Origin: Malania oleifera | Lineage: Eukaryota; Streptophyta; Magnoliopsida; Santalales; Ximeniaceae | Reading direction: 5' to 3' | Assembly (NCBI RefSeq): GCF_029873635.1 | Contig: NC_080422.1 | Coordinates: 8,091,764-8,155,763, forward strand | Length of the DNA stretch: 64,000 bases | Shown here: piece after piece, positions 48,325-59,652 of the stretch | How positions within the stretch are numbered: the stretch's first letter is position 1 | Layout of the letters: every line of letters starts with the position of its first letter | Translations under genes and position numbers: made by a program | The notes under the pieces: generated by a model | Seen by the model: only the letters and a program-made list of their open reading frames with translations | Database searches by the model: none | Told to the model about the DNA's origin: nothing

Positions 48325-48910
48325 CTGCCCCTCTAATTCAAGTAACTCTCTAATCAAGGGAACTTTTTCATCAAATACCTCAGGTTGCTCGGGAGCTTCA
48401 TTCTCAAGTGCACCATCAGGACCAAATACTGAAAACAACTCTAACATATCCAAGTCCTCTATCACATCTAATGCATGTACCTCTGAATCATCACACCTAA
48501 TTGGCATCTTATTAAACACATTCATCTCCAGTGTCATATTTTCGAACGTGAGCTTAAGTACTCTGCTTTGACAATTAATCAAGGCATTAGAAGTAGCAAG
48601 GAATGGTTGCCCAAGAATAACAGGGGTCTAATATATGGTGGAGACAGGCTGCCACATATCCAAAACCACAAAGTCCACTAGGTAATAAAATTTTTCAACC
48701 TGTACCAACACATCTTCAATAACACCTCATGGAGCTTTTAGTGATCTATCTGCCAATTGTAGCATTATAGGTGTTTTCTTCAGCTTACCTAACCCCATCT
48801 GCTCATATATCGAATATGGGAGCAAGTTCACATTGCTCTCCAAATCAAGTAAAGCTCTCCTGATATGAGATTCACCAATCATGATAGAAATAGTGGGAGA
48901 ACTAGGATCT
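48325..48910 (-). pseudogene. pol: Athila-like protease region
   Basis: Minus-strand blocks SIMIGESHIRRALLDLESNV (near 48870), LLPYSIYEQMGLGKLKK, VILGQPFLATSNALINCQSR and VLKLTFENMTLEMNVFNK form the retropepsin region of Athila-type elements. The active-site triad reads D-L-E where D-L-G is usual. In-frame stops lie near 48628 and 48728. The frame ends at the Tekay insertion after ELLELEGQ; RT does not follow on the far side. Confidence 0.8.
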
Positions 48911-50869
48911 TTGAGTTTCTATGGAGTTTGACTCAATATCAACCCTCTAACTTGCTCAATCAAGAAAGCCTTTTTCTTCACGTTCAGTTTCCTTTTTGCT
49001 GTGCATAAGTCTTTCAGAAATTTTGCATATGCAGGGACTTGCTGTATGACATCCAAAAGTGGAATGTTGATCTTCACCTGTTTGAATATTTCTTGAATCT
49101 CAGTGTGATACTTATTTTTTTGACTAGATGTCAACCACTGAGGATAGGGTACCATAGGTTGATACTCCTTAATAGTCTCATCCTCCTTATTATCTGACTT
49201 CTTTGAACTTGAGCTTGCTTCATCTAATTTTTCTTTTCCTTTATCTGTCTTAGCTATCACTTCAAGAGTTGGAGTAACTGCTTGTTGATTAGTGGGAATT
49301 TCAAGACAAGCAACTTCTTTTTCGCTTCTCAAGGTAATAACTGCCTTAACTGACTCAAAAGCATCATCTGAAAATATGTTACTGTTGCTGTCGATATACT
49401 TGGGGATTAGGCTGAGGTTGTACTGTAAATTTACCTTTTTCTAAGGTATTTAGCTGTGTACTTATCTTGTTCATGGTGTCTCTCAGTTTACTGAAGGCTT
49501 GATTACTCTGATTGTTGGTCATGACGTGAAGTTGCATGAATTGCTGAAACATGTTTGCCATCTGCGTCATGCTATCATCAGGAGATTTCTTTGCTAGAAT
49601 AGGAGCTACATTTGGTTGAAATCCCAGTGGTGCGTAACTCTGAGAAATTCATTGCGGTTGATATTGTGGTTGAGGAGCTACAATTGGGTGATATAGCAGC
49701 TGCGGAGGTGGGTGCATAAGATTGAGGAACTTGCTGATATTGTGAGGATGATGGACTGGACTGATCATTCTTCCATGAGAGGTTTGGGTGATTACTCCAT
49801 CCAAGATTATAAATGTTCGAGAACGGTTGATTATGAGATTTGTTGACCTAATTCACTGATTGTACCTAGTCAAATCTACTCTCCTACCAAATTGGTAGTA
49901 AACAACAATCCTGAATTATGTGGTTTTAGGTCTCATAGATAGAGCAGTCCTTAGCTTTCACTTTTTCTGATTCTATAATCTCTAGTTTCTTAGACAACAC
50001 AGCAACAAAAGCCTGTAGACTAGTTTCCTCATTGACCTCATATCTGCCTCCACCACTGATTGCTCTGAGAGGTTGTGCTGTTATTGGTGCCCGTTCATGT
50101 CGTGTGTTCCATTGTTGAGCTCTCTCAGCTAAATAATCAACGAATGATAGAGCCTCATCCGGTTCCTTACTGAAGAACTTCTCGCTGCATATAGTCTAGA
50201 CAAACTGTTCACGAGCAGGGGTTAAAGTAGTATAAAAATAATTCACTAACATCTATGATTCGAATCCGTGGTGTAGATATATATTCATCAGGTCCTTGAA
50301 TCTCTCCCAGCAAGCTTGGAACGTCTTGTCACCCCTCTGCATGAACTGACTTATCTGCTCCTGCAGGTACTGAGTTCTTTGAAAAGGAAAGAATTTATGT
50401 AAGAACTCACACAATATTTCAGCCTAGCTAGTAATAGAGTTAGGTCGTAGAGAATTAAAATAGATTTTTTCCTTATCTTTCAAAGAAAAGGGAAATAAGC
50501 GAAGTTTGTATACTCATCAGTTCCAGCCCTATTAATGAAAATGGTGCAAACCAACTCAAAACCTGTCAAGTGTTGGTATGGACTCTCAGAATCCATCTCG
50601 TGAAACTAGGATATCATAGATAACATACCATGCTTAATGTTGAAGTTTGGTGCATCTTGTGGTAACACAATGTAGGAAGGTGTGGATGTGCATGTAGGCT
50701 GTAGAAAATCCTGAAGTGTACGTGGTGCAGGTGCAGCCATGACTTCCTTAAAGAATTGTTCAAATATATTGCTCAAATCAATTTCAGAATCACTCATAAA
50801 AATAATAGGAGAACAATCATAATATGTGCTCTGTATGTCACTATTGGTGTTAGGTGAAATTTTAGACAA
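48911..50869 (-). pseudogene. gag: Athila-like gag and gag-protease linker
   Basis: Starting at right, MSKISPNTNSD leads to RTLQDFLQPTCTSTPSYIVL and NFNIKHGMLSMI (50606-50869). Frameshifted patches follow with HLTGFELVCTIFINRAGTDE, HHGFESWMLVNYFYTTLTP and a KEPDEALSFVDYLAERAQQW block (50130-50600). A Gln-rich segment (49379-49570: MFQQFMQLHVMTNNQSNQAF) comes next, then an acidic/Lys-rich linker with INIPLLDVIQQVPAYAKFLK and DLCTAKRKLNVKK (48919-49332). The gag core is recognisable but broken by at least six stops or shifts. A zinc knuckle is not clear. Confidence 0.82.
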
Positions 50870-51096
50870 TCTATTCGAATTATCTCGAAGCCAGGGTATA
50901 AATCATCAATGCAAACAATAGAAATTCACCAACACAGCTGCAAGCAAGCATAATCAATTTTTGTTCAATTTTTTTTTTCAAAGTTTATTTTTTTCATTTT
51001 TTTATTTTTTTATTTAATGAAAAATAAAAAATAATTGGAAAAACACAAAATTTGAAATTAAAACTGGCAATCCCTGGAAATAGTATCAAAAACTAG
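50870..51096 (-). other. Athila-like leader and degenerate primer site
   Basis: Non-coding, with T-rich runs at 50965-51012. On the minus strand TTCCAGGGATTGCCAG (51066-51081) sits beside the LTR and resembles the GTTGCCGGGGATTGCC part of Athila primer sites. The first bases of the primer site have been lost or changed. Confidence 0.6.
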
Positions 51097-51847
51097 AGTC
51101 ACTCGAAAAATGAGCAGCTCAGAAACTACCCCAAGTATAGGAGTTTTGTCGTATAATATTTAACCCAAGGGTTAGATCGTCTCAAGGAATGCAGTTTAAT
51201 TCCAAATTTTACGTAATTCCAATAAGAAAATAAGAAACAAAAGGTACTGAACACAGTTCAGATTCGAGTTTTCTGGATTGTTTGAGATTTCTTTTGATAA
51301 ATTAAACGAATATACAATTTAAATCCTAATTCCTAACACGCATTGAATTTAACAACGAGAAACGGAAAACTTATGTTAACAACTGAACAAGAATTGAAAC
51401 ACACATTGAACTTCGAAATAAAAACTAAAGATGATAACTTTCTTATGTAATTAAAACAACCAATAATAAAAAAAACTCAATAAACACAAATGCAAACAAT
51501 AAAAACCGAACTTTTAACAAAATCAAGAACCTGAATCAAGATCAAAATTTAAATGCAAACAAGAACTTGAATAAAAATTAAAGCTTTAAAAACTTAAATA
51601 GAATAAAAATGGGAACTTCAATAAGATTAAACCTAAACTAAATCGAACTTCAACAAACAAATTTTAAAATTTAAGGAAAACTACTAATTTAACTTCTAAA
51701 AAAAAATATATTTTTTTTCTTTTTGTATGTTATTCTTTTTTTTTTTTCAAGAACCAAATTGGGCATTAATCAAGTAAATAAATAACTCGAGCAATAATTA
51801 AATCTAATACTAATTTTAATTGAGAAAAAAAATTAAAAAAATAAGCT

Positions 51848-51883
<36 letters not shown>

Positions 51884-52352
51884 GTACCCAAACAAAGATT
51901 CAAAGTTTAAAACTTTAACTAAAATTCAATTTAAAAATAACAATACTCAATTAAATATTTGAAGCAAGAATAAATCAAAAACTAAATAAAAGGAAAGGAA
52001 AGGAAAAGAGAAAGAAAGGAAAAAAGAAAGAGAAATAAAACTAGAGGTGCAGCCGTGAGTTGAAACCGCAGCAAGGAGCAGGGAGCTTTCGGGTGGCTGT
52101 CCATGTAGCAACCCAGCAACCATGGAGGCAACTGGTGTGGTCTTGGCAAAGGACTTCAGAGGCTGGGGTGGTCTGGAGTTGCAGAAGCACAACAGCAGGT
52201 TCGGATCCTTGGAGCAGCAGTGGCAGAAAACTCCTCGGCTGGTAGCAAGGGAGGGAGAGCAGCAGAGGAGGATATAGGGAACTGGAAGAGTACAACAACC
52301 TCTTCGGTTGGCAGCACTAGCAGCAAGGGGGCACTCAAGTTTGGACCTCTTT
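51097..52352 (-). repeat. 5' LTR of Athila-like element, truncated
   Basis: Aligns with 31150-32390 from GTCACTCGAAAAATGAGCAG onwards, with small indels such as a longer ATA tract at 51851-51885. Homology stops after TTTGGACCTCTTT at 52352, where SIRE 3' sequence begins. About 930 bp of the LTR is missing. Confidence 0.88.
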
Positions 52353-52379
52353 CCTTGACTTGAAGCTCGGCGAGTAACT

Positions 52380-52955
52380 CTACCTTATAAAGGAATTCTG
52401 AACCTCCTCTTCGCTCATCTTCATGTTGCCTCTCCTACTGACCTATTTATCAGACGTACCCATTATGATATTTTATCCTCCACCACACTTAAGAAAATAG
52501 GGTACGAAAAACACGAGCAATGTTGGTTTCCTAGAGGAGGTAGAAGGCAAAGACTAGTTTCTGACCTGTAACCACCAGTTCAGCACCCTGCTCCTCAGGT
52601 CGATGCTGCTCCTTCCTAGTTCCTTCCTTTTCTTCACACCAATCACCACCTTCAGCAGTGACATTAGATCCAAACTTTAATCCCTTCATGAAAATTTTGC
52701 ATCTCTTCAGACCACCTACTCCTCACTTGATCAGAGGATTGGTTGTATTGAAAGGAATCTAGCTAGTTCTTCACGCGACATAGATCCTATGGACATTAGC
52801 TATGCAAATTCTAGTGATGATGCCTCTGATGAAGAAGAAGAAGAAGAAGAAGAAGAAGAAGAAGAAGAAGAAGAAGCAGAAGACACTAAAGAGGAAGAAG
52901 GTGATGATGAAAGTATTGGAGAATCTAAAGGTGATGCAACTAATGATGATTAAGC
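52380..52955 (+). pseudogene. SIRE accessory ORF remnant, second copy
   Basis: Frameshifted fragments read RRTHYDILSS...LKKIGYEKHEQCWFPRGG (52455-52545), matching TSKTHYDIFSD...LKRMGYKNSPQGWFHKG of the ORF at 19572-20945. The last part reads SYANSSDDASD followed by about 17 Glu codons (52830-52873, a GAA microsatellite) and TKEEEGDDESIGESKGDATN, ending at 52953. The acidic C-terminus after a Ser-rich linker is therefore shared by both copies. Several stops and a frameshift near 52560 make it non-functional. Confidence 0.7.
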
Positions 52956-53506
52956 TGCAGATGATTGATTTTTTAGTTGCTCTTTGTGCTTTCTAACTCA
53001 GTTCTATATATATATATTTATCTCCCAATGATTTTACATTGTGTATACATCTAGATGAATATATTTCTCTATTTTTGTGCTATTATGTGTCTTTATTTGA
53101 CTTTTCTTTGTTCCTCTTCTCTTTCTGATTGATGTCAAAAGAGGGAGAAAGCTTAGAAAGAAAAATTGAGATATAAGTATGAAAAATGATGAAAAGAGAT
53201 ATGACTAAGAAATGATGACATTGAATTGGTTTTGAATTCAGCTGAGAAATATACAACTGAGTATTACATCTGAAATTGACAAAGTATGATTTTGAGATTC
53301 AAACTGAGAAATGTACATTGTTGACATTCATGAACACTTATACATGGTTGATATATTGATCTTGAAATATGAAATTAAACTGATTCTGATGACACCTTAT
53401 ATTTTATTTTTCAAATATTGTTAAGAATATACTTATTGTGAGGGGGAGCCCAATTAAGGTTCACTCACTTTTTCTCCTTATTTGTCATCATAAAAAAAGG
53501 GGAGAT

Positions 53507-55223
53507 TGTTGGCCTAAGAAGACTTGCAGATCTTATTTTGATGATAACAAATCAATGAAACTTAACATGTTTTGGTTAAGTGATGATATTTCAGGTAACT
53601 CAAGTATAAAGCTTAAGTGACCCAAGTGACTAATATCAAAGTGATTGACAAAGTCTGTTAAACTATTGAACTTAATGACACAAGATCTTATGAAGTTAAA
53701 GATGAAGCTTAAAGCCAAGCTCAATATGAAAAATGGAGGCTATACATGAAGACTTAGTGATTAGAAGAGTAAAAGCTTTTAAGAAGTCTCATGTAATTAC
53801 TTCAAACATTTCAATATGAATGAATGAAGCTCTTGGGTTTTATTATTGACTTAGAGACCAAAATTTTAAAAATCCCATAAAATATGTTCAAAAGTCTCAA
53901 AGCAATATGGAAAGTATACAAGTTAACAAAATTTTTTGGAAACAAAATTGTAAAAGCATATGTTGTTGCACGATTAGGCGACTGACTTGTTTTGGTCAGA
54001 CGACTAACCTTTTTATGCTGAAAAAAGTTGGAAAACAGAATAGGCCCAGTCGAGTGACCCTATGAGTTTAGGTGATTGAACCCATTTCGACTTTGAAATT
54101 TCGCTGGATTTTAAAAGATGAGGCGACTGACCCTGATAGTTTAGTCGATTGAACTTCGTAACAATCAAATTTAAACAGTGAAGAAATTTTTCCAAAATAG
54201 ATTGCTTGACCCCCAAACTTTATGAAAACTTAGGAAACACTCCAAGTAACTTGGGGAACACAAAAATTAAACTTTTTCCATCTATAAATACATGTTATAT
54301 CAAAGAATTAAAGACACCAATTCCTACAATTAGCATTCAAGCATAATATTTTATACTCTTTAAAAGCTTTCTTGCTAAAACTCTTGCTGAAGTTTCTACT
54401 GAGAATTTGCTGATTAAAGCCTACAGGTTCTTTGCATTTCTACTGAGTTTCTTAATCTAAAAAAGAACCCCGATGTTAACTTCTTGAGCTTCATATTTCT
54501 TTGATTAACGTATATTGTGATATTCACTTATACTAAATCTGTTCTCGCTGAGAGTGCTTTTTATACACAAGAATTGTTCTTGTTTCTCTTGGTTGTTTTT
54601 TATGGTTCAGGATTGTTGAATCGTTGGACTACCAAGTGTAGGGTATCTCCTGGAGAGGAGGGCTCCATCCTATTTGAAGGAGTGTGTAAACGGTTTGCTC
54701 TTCCTGATTAAGGGAGTAGTATAGTTAAATCCTTGGGTGGTTTGCCTAAAGTGAGGACGTAGGCAGGTATAGCCGAACCTCGTAAAATCTCAGTGTCTTT
54801 CTCTTTCCTAAGCCTCTTTAATTTTCTGCATATATAAGTTGAGTGGATGTTTACTTAATTGCTAGAAACTAAAAAGTTGTTGGGAATTACAGAAACCTTG
54901 ATTAAAGGAAGTACGGTGATTTCGGAAACCTTGATTAAAGGAAATACATTGATAAATATCAAAGTTCATTAACATCATCAAACTAAAGTAACTTGTTTGA
55001 TATCAAAATTTGAATGTTGGAAGTTTGCTGAAATTTCTATTTTATTTCATATTGAGAAATCAAACTTATCTTATTGATTGGATTGAGTTTTGGTCGTTGC
55101 AAATCAATTATACTTGTGTGATTGTTGAATATAAAAAAAGTTGGGAAAGACTTAATAAAAGAATTTATAAAGAAAATTTTAAAATCCCAATTCACTCCCC
55201 TTCTTGGGAGTACATCTTACTTC
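53507..55223 (+). repeat. 3' LTR of the truncated SIRE-type copy
   Basis: Starts TGTTGGCCTAAGAAGAC after the tract AAAAAAAGGGGAGAT and reaches the CAATTCACTCCCCTTCTTGG block at its end. TATTTTGATGATAACAAATC, a TATA box (54282-54290) and GAGGACGTAGGCAGG are shared with the LTRs at 12610 and 21297. Motifs of the GGCGACTGAC type (53978-54140) form a weaker array. The exact right end is uncertain by a few bases because the expected CA is changed. Confidence 0.85.
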
Positions 55224-55288
55224 TTAATAATTGAGTTTTATTTTCTTCCCCTAAAAAATTATATATGTAGGAACCCAATTAGGTTTGG

Positions 55289-57371
55289 TGTTGACTTTGG
55301 TGTGATTCCAAGAGGGGGGGGGGTGAATTGAGTCTTAAAACTTTTTGGCTAATTTAAACATTTACACCTATTCACCACATATCATATCTCATTTTCACGT
55401 GTGTATGTAAATTAATAAAATGATAAATGCATACATACATGTGAAACATATCTCATTTAAATAGAGGTGAATGCAAATAATTATAATGATAAATGAAAGA
55501 GTACACATGCGGAAGTTAAAGTGTAGTAATTAAAAGAGATAAGGAGAGAGATACACATGATATTTGTTATCAAGGTTCGGCCAAATGAGACTACATCCCT
55601 GCCTTAGGCATACTCTCCTAAGATTGTACTATCCTTGCTCACCTAAACCCCAGCTCAATTACAAGGCCGAGCCTAACTTGTCTCCCTTATAAGGCAGAGA
55701 TTCCCCAGTTCAATTTCCCGAGCTGAACCAAATCGGTCTCACTTATGAGGTTGAGACTCCCTAGTTCAATTTTTGGCCTGAATCAAACCGGTCTCATTTA
55801 CGGAGCTGAGACTCCCCAGTTCAATTCCGGGCTGAACCCAACCGATACATTAAAAATATTTTTGTACAAGATAATGCTTCTAAGAATACAAGCAAAGGTA
55901 TACACGTTAAAGCTCTACAATGCACTCTCTAACATGATAAGAAATATGCTCAGTAGAGTAAAGATATTTTCAAATAATATTTGCACAAATAAAATATATG
56001 TGTGTATAAAAGATATAATCTCCAACAAAGATCTTTATAGATAAAAACATTTGGAGAATTTGGAGTTTAAGTTCAAGAAAATATTTGTGCAATAAATGAC
56101 TTCTCCTAAAAATATTTATCATGAAAATAATTGGGAGAAACTCAAGCAATGCTCTCAAAAATTATTTTCAAAGATCAAGTGCTTAGTGAAAGTACATGCA
56201 AATAAAATGCCCTAAATAAAATACTCTCCTCAAAAATGATTTTGTAATTAAAAGCATGAAAGAGAGTTGGAGAGATTTGTATAAAAGATTTTACCCAAAA
56301 GAATGACTTTAACAATAAAAAAGACGTTTTGGGGGAACTTTGATTAACAATGGATTAGAGAGAAAATTTAAACTAACTAAAGTTGCTAATCTAGAGTAAT
56401 GAGGAGGTGTATATAGATTTTCAATAAAATATGACCGTTAGGGACACACTTGGTATTTTTAAAATGTTTAATTAAAAATTAAGCATATTTAGGACTAAAA
56501 AAATAACCCAACCTGAGAGGTTCGGTCTCCCAAACAGACACAACTTGTCTTGGGTTAGGGTGACTGTGGGCAACGACTGTTCGGCTGAAGTCAAGGCGAT
56601 TTCCCAACCTTTGTAGGTTCGAGCGCCTAGTGCTTGGTTCGGGTTGTCGGTTCTAGCAATTTAGTTACTCGATAACATTTTGAACTAGAGGTTAAGGCGG
56701 CCGAGGCTAGTAAAAAGTGTCAGCATTCAAGGTTCGGTTGATCGTGAAATTTTAGTTCAAATTTGGACCGGTCACCCTAGTCATGTCAAAGTATTGACTT
56801 TTTACGAGTTTGGTCAATTGAGGCATTTTTAACACCCTATGTTTGGTCGGCCAAACCCCTTTCAAAGCTCAATTTAGGTACTAATTTTTATTAGAATTCA
56901 CCCTTTTTAATAAAGGTATAACTTTTAAGTTATAGGGGATTTTCCATGGGGTATTTTTGGAGACCTAAAGTCAATCTATGACCTTTTGAGCATCAAAACC
57001 CTAAATGATGAAAACCATTCTTTGAATGATTTTAGTTGTCTAAGAAAAAGGTTTTTCTTTTATCATGTTGGGTTTCGTAATGTCTGCTTATGGTCAATTT
57101 GAGCATTCAATCCTTATAATGCAAGATGTATGCATTTATAGACCAAAATATAAAATTAAATGCAATACAACTAAAAACAAAATGTCTTCTTCTTTTGCTC
57201 TTCACTTCATGGAATGCACCGGTTGAAGTAAGCTTTAAGTCTTATGACTTCCATTTTCCTTTTGCCTCATGTGTGTGTTGAATAGTAAACCTATTTAGGC
57301 ACTTAAAAACATACATAAGAAACTGGTGCTTTGTTAGCATCAAAATAGGGATCGGACTCAAAAAGTCAACA
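55289..57371 (-). mobile_element. Solo SIRE-type LTR with TTTGG duplication
   Basis: Plus strand starts TGTTGACTTTGG and ends AAAAAGTCAACA, giving 10-bp inverted termini (TGTTGACTTT/AAAGTCAACA). TTTGG occurs on both sides (55284-55288 and 57372-57376). In minus sense it holds the CTATTTTGATGCTAAC block near its start, a motif array (56510-56860), a TATATAC box (56409-56416) and a CAATTCACCCCCC...CTCTTGG end. No internal region is present, so it is a recombination product. Confidence 0.92.
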
Positions 57372-57406
57372 TTTGGGTTGTTATAAATTATTATTATTAT
57401 TATTAT

Positions 57407-57679
57407 TAAATTATATCTTTTTATTTATTATAAAGCAAGAAGAAAATTCGAGTCGAAGACCATCATGGGCCTCGTATAGCTTCGAGACTCATGTGGACCC
57501 CACAATACTCCAATAGGCCTCACATGGTTTTATGGGCTCCATAAGACCATGTGGGGCCTACATATGTCCTAAAGTCGTGTGGGGTAAGCCCCGCATAGCT
57601 TCGAGACCTTTGTGTGGACCTCACATGGGTCTTAGACTCGAACCTGCTTCTACCTTTATAATAAATAAAAAGATATAAT

Positions 57680-57682
<3 letters not shown>
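57407..57682. repeat. Foldback (inverted repeat), 276 bp
   Basis: TAAATTATATCTTTTTATTT at the left end is mirrored as AAATAAAAAGATATAATTTA at the right end. Pairing continues for about 55 bp per arm through an ATTCGAGTCGAAGAC / GTCTTAGACTCGAAC block. The middle holds GTGGGGCC motifs. Confidence 0.85.
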
Positions 57683-57715
<33 letters not shown>

Positions 57716-58051
57716 TAATTTATTATTAATAATAATTATATAATAATAACTATAATAATAGTTGGAAGGGGACAAGCCCCTTCCCATTATTCACTTTCCT
57801 TTTCTCTCCTCCCTCTCTTTCTTCTTTCTTTCTCCTTTCTTTTCTTCTTTAGTCTTTCTTTCCTTTCTTCTTTCCTTCTCCCTCTAGCCCACTCCTCTCC
57901 AATCAAATTCCTTAACCCATTAATTAGTTTGTCTTCTACCCACTCACCACTCACAAGCAAGCACCACCTCCGACCAAATACTAATTGAAAATTGATTTGA
58001 TACAAACTTAATGACCATTTTTATTATTTTATTATTATTATGCTCTACTCG

Positions 58052-58083
<32 letters not shown>

Positions 58084-58096
58084 TGGGTCGCCACAT

Positions 58097-58247
58097 TAAT
58101 AAATTATATCTTTTTATTTATTATAAAGGAAGAAGCAAGTTCGAATCTAAGACTCATATGGGCCCCACACAGTCTTGTGGTCCCATATGGGTCTTTGACT
58201 CGAACTTGCTTCTTCATTTATAATAAATAAAAAGATATAATTTATTA
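58097..58247. repeat. Near-perfect foldback, 151 bp
   Basis: Arms of about 67 bp, from TAATAAATTATATC inward to CATATGGG, pair with only a handful of mismatches around a short GC-rich centre near 58165-58180. The arm sequence is the same U3 block found once, unpaired, at about 59400-59446. Confidence 0.92.
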
Positions 58248-58774
58248 AGGAATAATAATAATAATAATGATAATAATAATTGGAAGGGGTCAAGCCCCTT
58301 CCCATCATTTACTTCCTTTGTCTTTCCTCCCCCTCTTTCTTCTTTGTTTCTCCTTTCTTTTATTCTTTTGTCTTTCCTTCCTTTCTTCTTTCCTTTCCCT
58401 CATAGCCCACTCATCTCCAATTAAATTAATATCCTTTCTGTCTAAGATCTCGATTGACATTTATGCATATGAGAAATTATGTATATATTATTAAGTATTA
58501 TAGTTACAGTTTTAAAGCTTTGTGACTCATGTGGGGCCTACATAAGCCTCAAAGACTTGTGGGATCCATATAGGTATTGATGATGTGTGGGCCCCACATG
58601 AATTTACCTCTTTTCTGGCCTAGCTAAATCCAGTCTTCGGACAGCACAACTCATGTGGTCTTATGCCCTAGCCTTGCTTCGGGAGTAAGTGAGCTACAAC
58701 CGATGATTTCCACCTATGAGACTACTTTTTTCTTCCAATATATATATAAATATATGTGTGTGTGTGTGTGTGTG

Positions 58775-59590
58775 TGTGATGACCATAAAGATATAAAACG
58801 TAGTAATATAATATATGTAGACTTTAATTGATTATTTACTATCACACACTACCCTAATATAATAATAAAATAATAAAGATGGTCAAAACAGAGGTGTTTC
58901 TCTGTTAGGATCTTTGGTTCCATGTTTGATGCCTAAGTAATACCTTGTTTAGTGAGTGCTTAGAGACCATTATGGCTCAATCGCTCCTTAGAGGTCAACC
59001 TAGTTAAAGTGGAATTTCATAGGATAAATAGAGTAGACACAATTAATGTACATATATAAGTACATATATATAAAGTAATATTTTTAACTAACATACTTTG
59101 TAGAAATATATGATAAAATATAATAATACTAATATAGGTGTCCTGCTATGCATTTCATAAATTTTGCAATATAGCTGATTTTTCCATATCTAGTGCATAT
59201 GGGGTCTCAAAGCTGTGTGGGGCCCACAAGATTGTGTGGGGCCCATATGAGTCCCGAAGCCGTGTAAGGCCCACATGAGTCCCGAAACTATGTTGGGCCC
59301 ATAATACTGTGTGAGGCCTATTGGAGTTGTGTGGGGCCCATATGAGTCTTGAAGCTGTGTAGGACCCACAAGACCGTGTGGGGCCTATATGGGTCTTCGA
59401 CTCGAACTTACTTCTTCCTTTATAATAAATAAAAAGATATAATTTATTAATAATAAAAATTGATAATAATAAAATTTATTAATAATAATTATTATATAAT
59501 TTATTAATAATAATTCTTATATAATTTATTAATAATAATTCTTATATAATTTATTAATAATAATTATTATATAATAATAATAATGATAAT
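58775..59590 (+). mobile_element. Family-G LTR copy C, left portion (continues at 63471)
   Basis: Starts TGTGATGACCATAAAGATA, a TGTGACGACC-type start. It then carries the U3 blocks of copies A and B (ATGTAGACTTTAATTGATTA, GAGTGCTTAGAGACCATT), followed by about eight degenerate GTGTGGGGCCCACAT units (59205-59395) and ATA/TTA repeats. It is interrupted at 59590 by the SIRE deletion derivative and resumes at 63471 with the hairpin. No coding sequence. Confidence 0.7.
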
Positions 59591-59652
59591 TGAAATTAGG
59601 AATAGCTTCCCAAGAGAGGGTGAATTGGATTCTAAAAATTTCTTTTAATTCC
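59591..59652 (-). repeat. 3' LTR stub (62 bp)
   Basis: TGAAATTAGGAATAGCTTCC and the following bases up to TTTTAATTCC match 61553-61620, apart from several substitutions and a shorter GC stretch. Confidence 0.88.

Larger units (their letters stand above)
31150..52352 (-). mobile_element. Athila-like Gypsy element, internally deleted, host of a nested Tekay
   Basis: Minus-strand element bounded by a 2182-bp LTR (31150-33331) and a truncated LTR (51097-52352) that align closely. Coding order from the right is gag, gag-protease linker, protease, then (after the nested element) an integrase C-terminal fragment. RT, RNase H and most of the integrase core are missing. The KFLKDLCTAKRKL linker, the LTFENMTLEMNVFN block and the YRLIYGKAC...LYNSRLHLFPWKLRSRW integrase tail are characteristic of Athila-type elements. 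The left LTR interrupts a chromovirus RT remnant. The right end is lost at 52352, so no target-site duplication can be read. Confidence 0.85.
52353..55223 (+). mobile_element. 5'-truncated SIRE-type Copia copy (accessory ORF remnant and 3' LTR)
   Basis: Contains, in order, a broken accessory ORF, three purine tracts (about 53137, 53441 and 53492) and one SIRE-type LTR. Gag, pol and the 5' LTR are absent; the left edge coincides with the truncated edge of the Athila-like LTR. It belongs to a different subfamily from the element at 12610-23089: the layout is shared but the LTR motif array differs. Confidence 0.85.
57377..58774 (+). mobile_element. Rearranged family-G LTR pieces
   Basis: A patchwork of family-G LTR segments. 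A foldback (57407-57682) is followed by ATA repeats, the GGAAGGGG hairpin (57764-57784), a pyrimidine tract and ACCCACTCACCACTCAC (about 57940). Next is a TATA/TGGGTCGCCACA junction (58050-58095) that looks like the start of a minus-oriented LTR. A second foldback (58097-58247) and a second hairpin with pyrimidine tract (58282-58400) come next. Last is leader-like sequence with the CAGTCTTCGGAC block and a (GT)n run (58756-58778). No coding sequence. Confidence 0.5.

Noticed and set aside
55745-56044. 99-codon frame in the solo SIRE-type LTR
   Set aside because: It lies in the R/U5 part of a non-coding LTR and has no domain.
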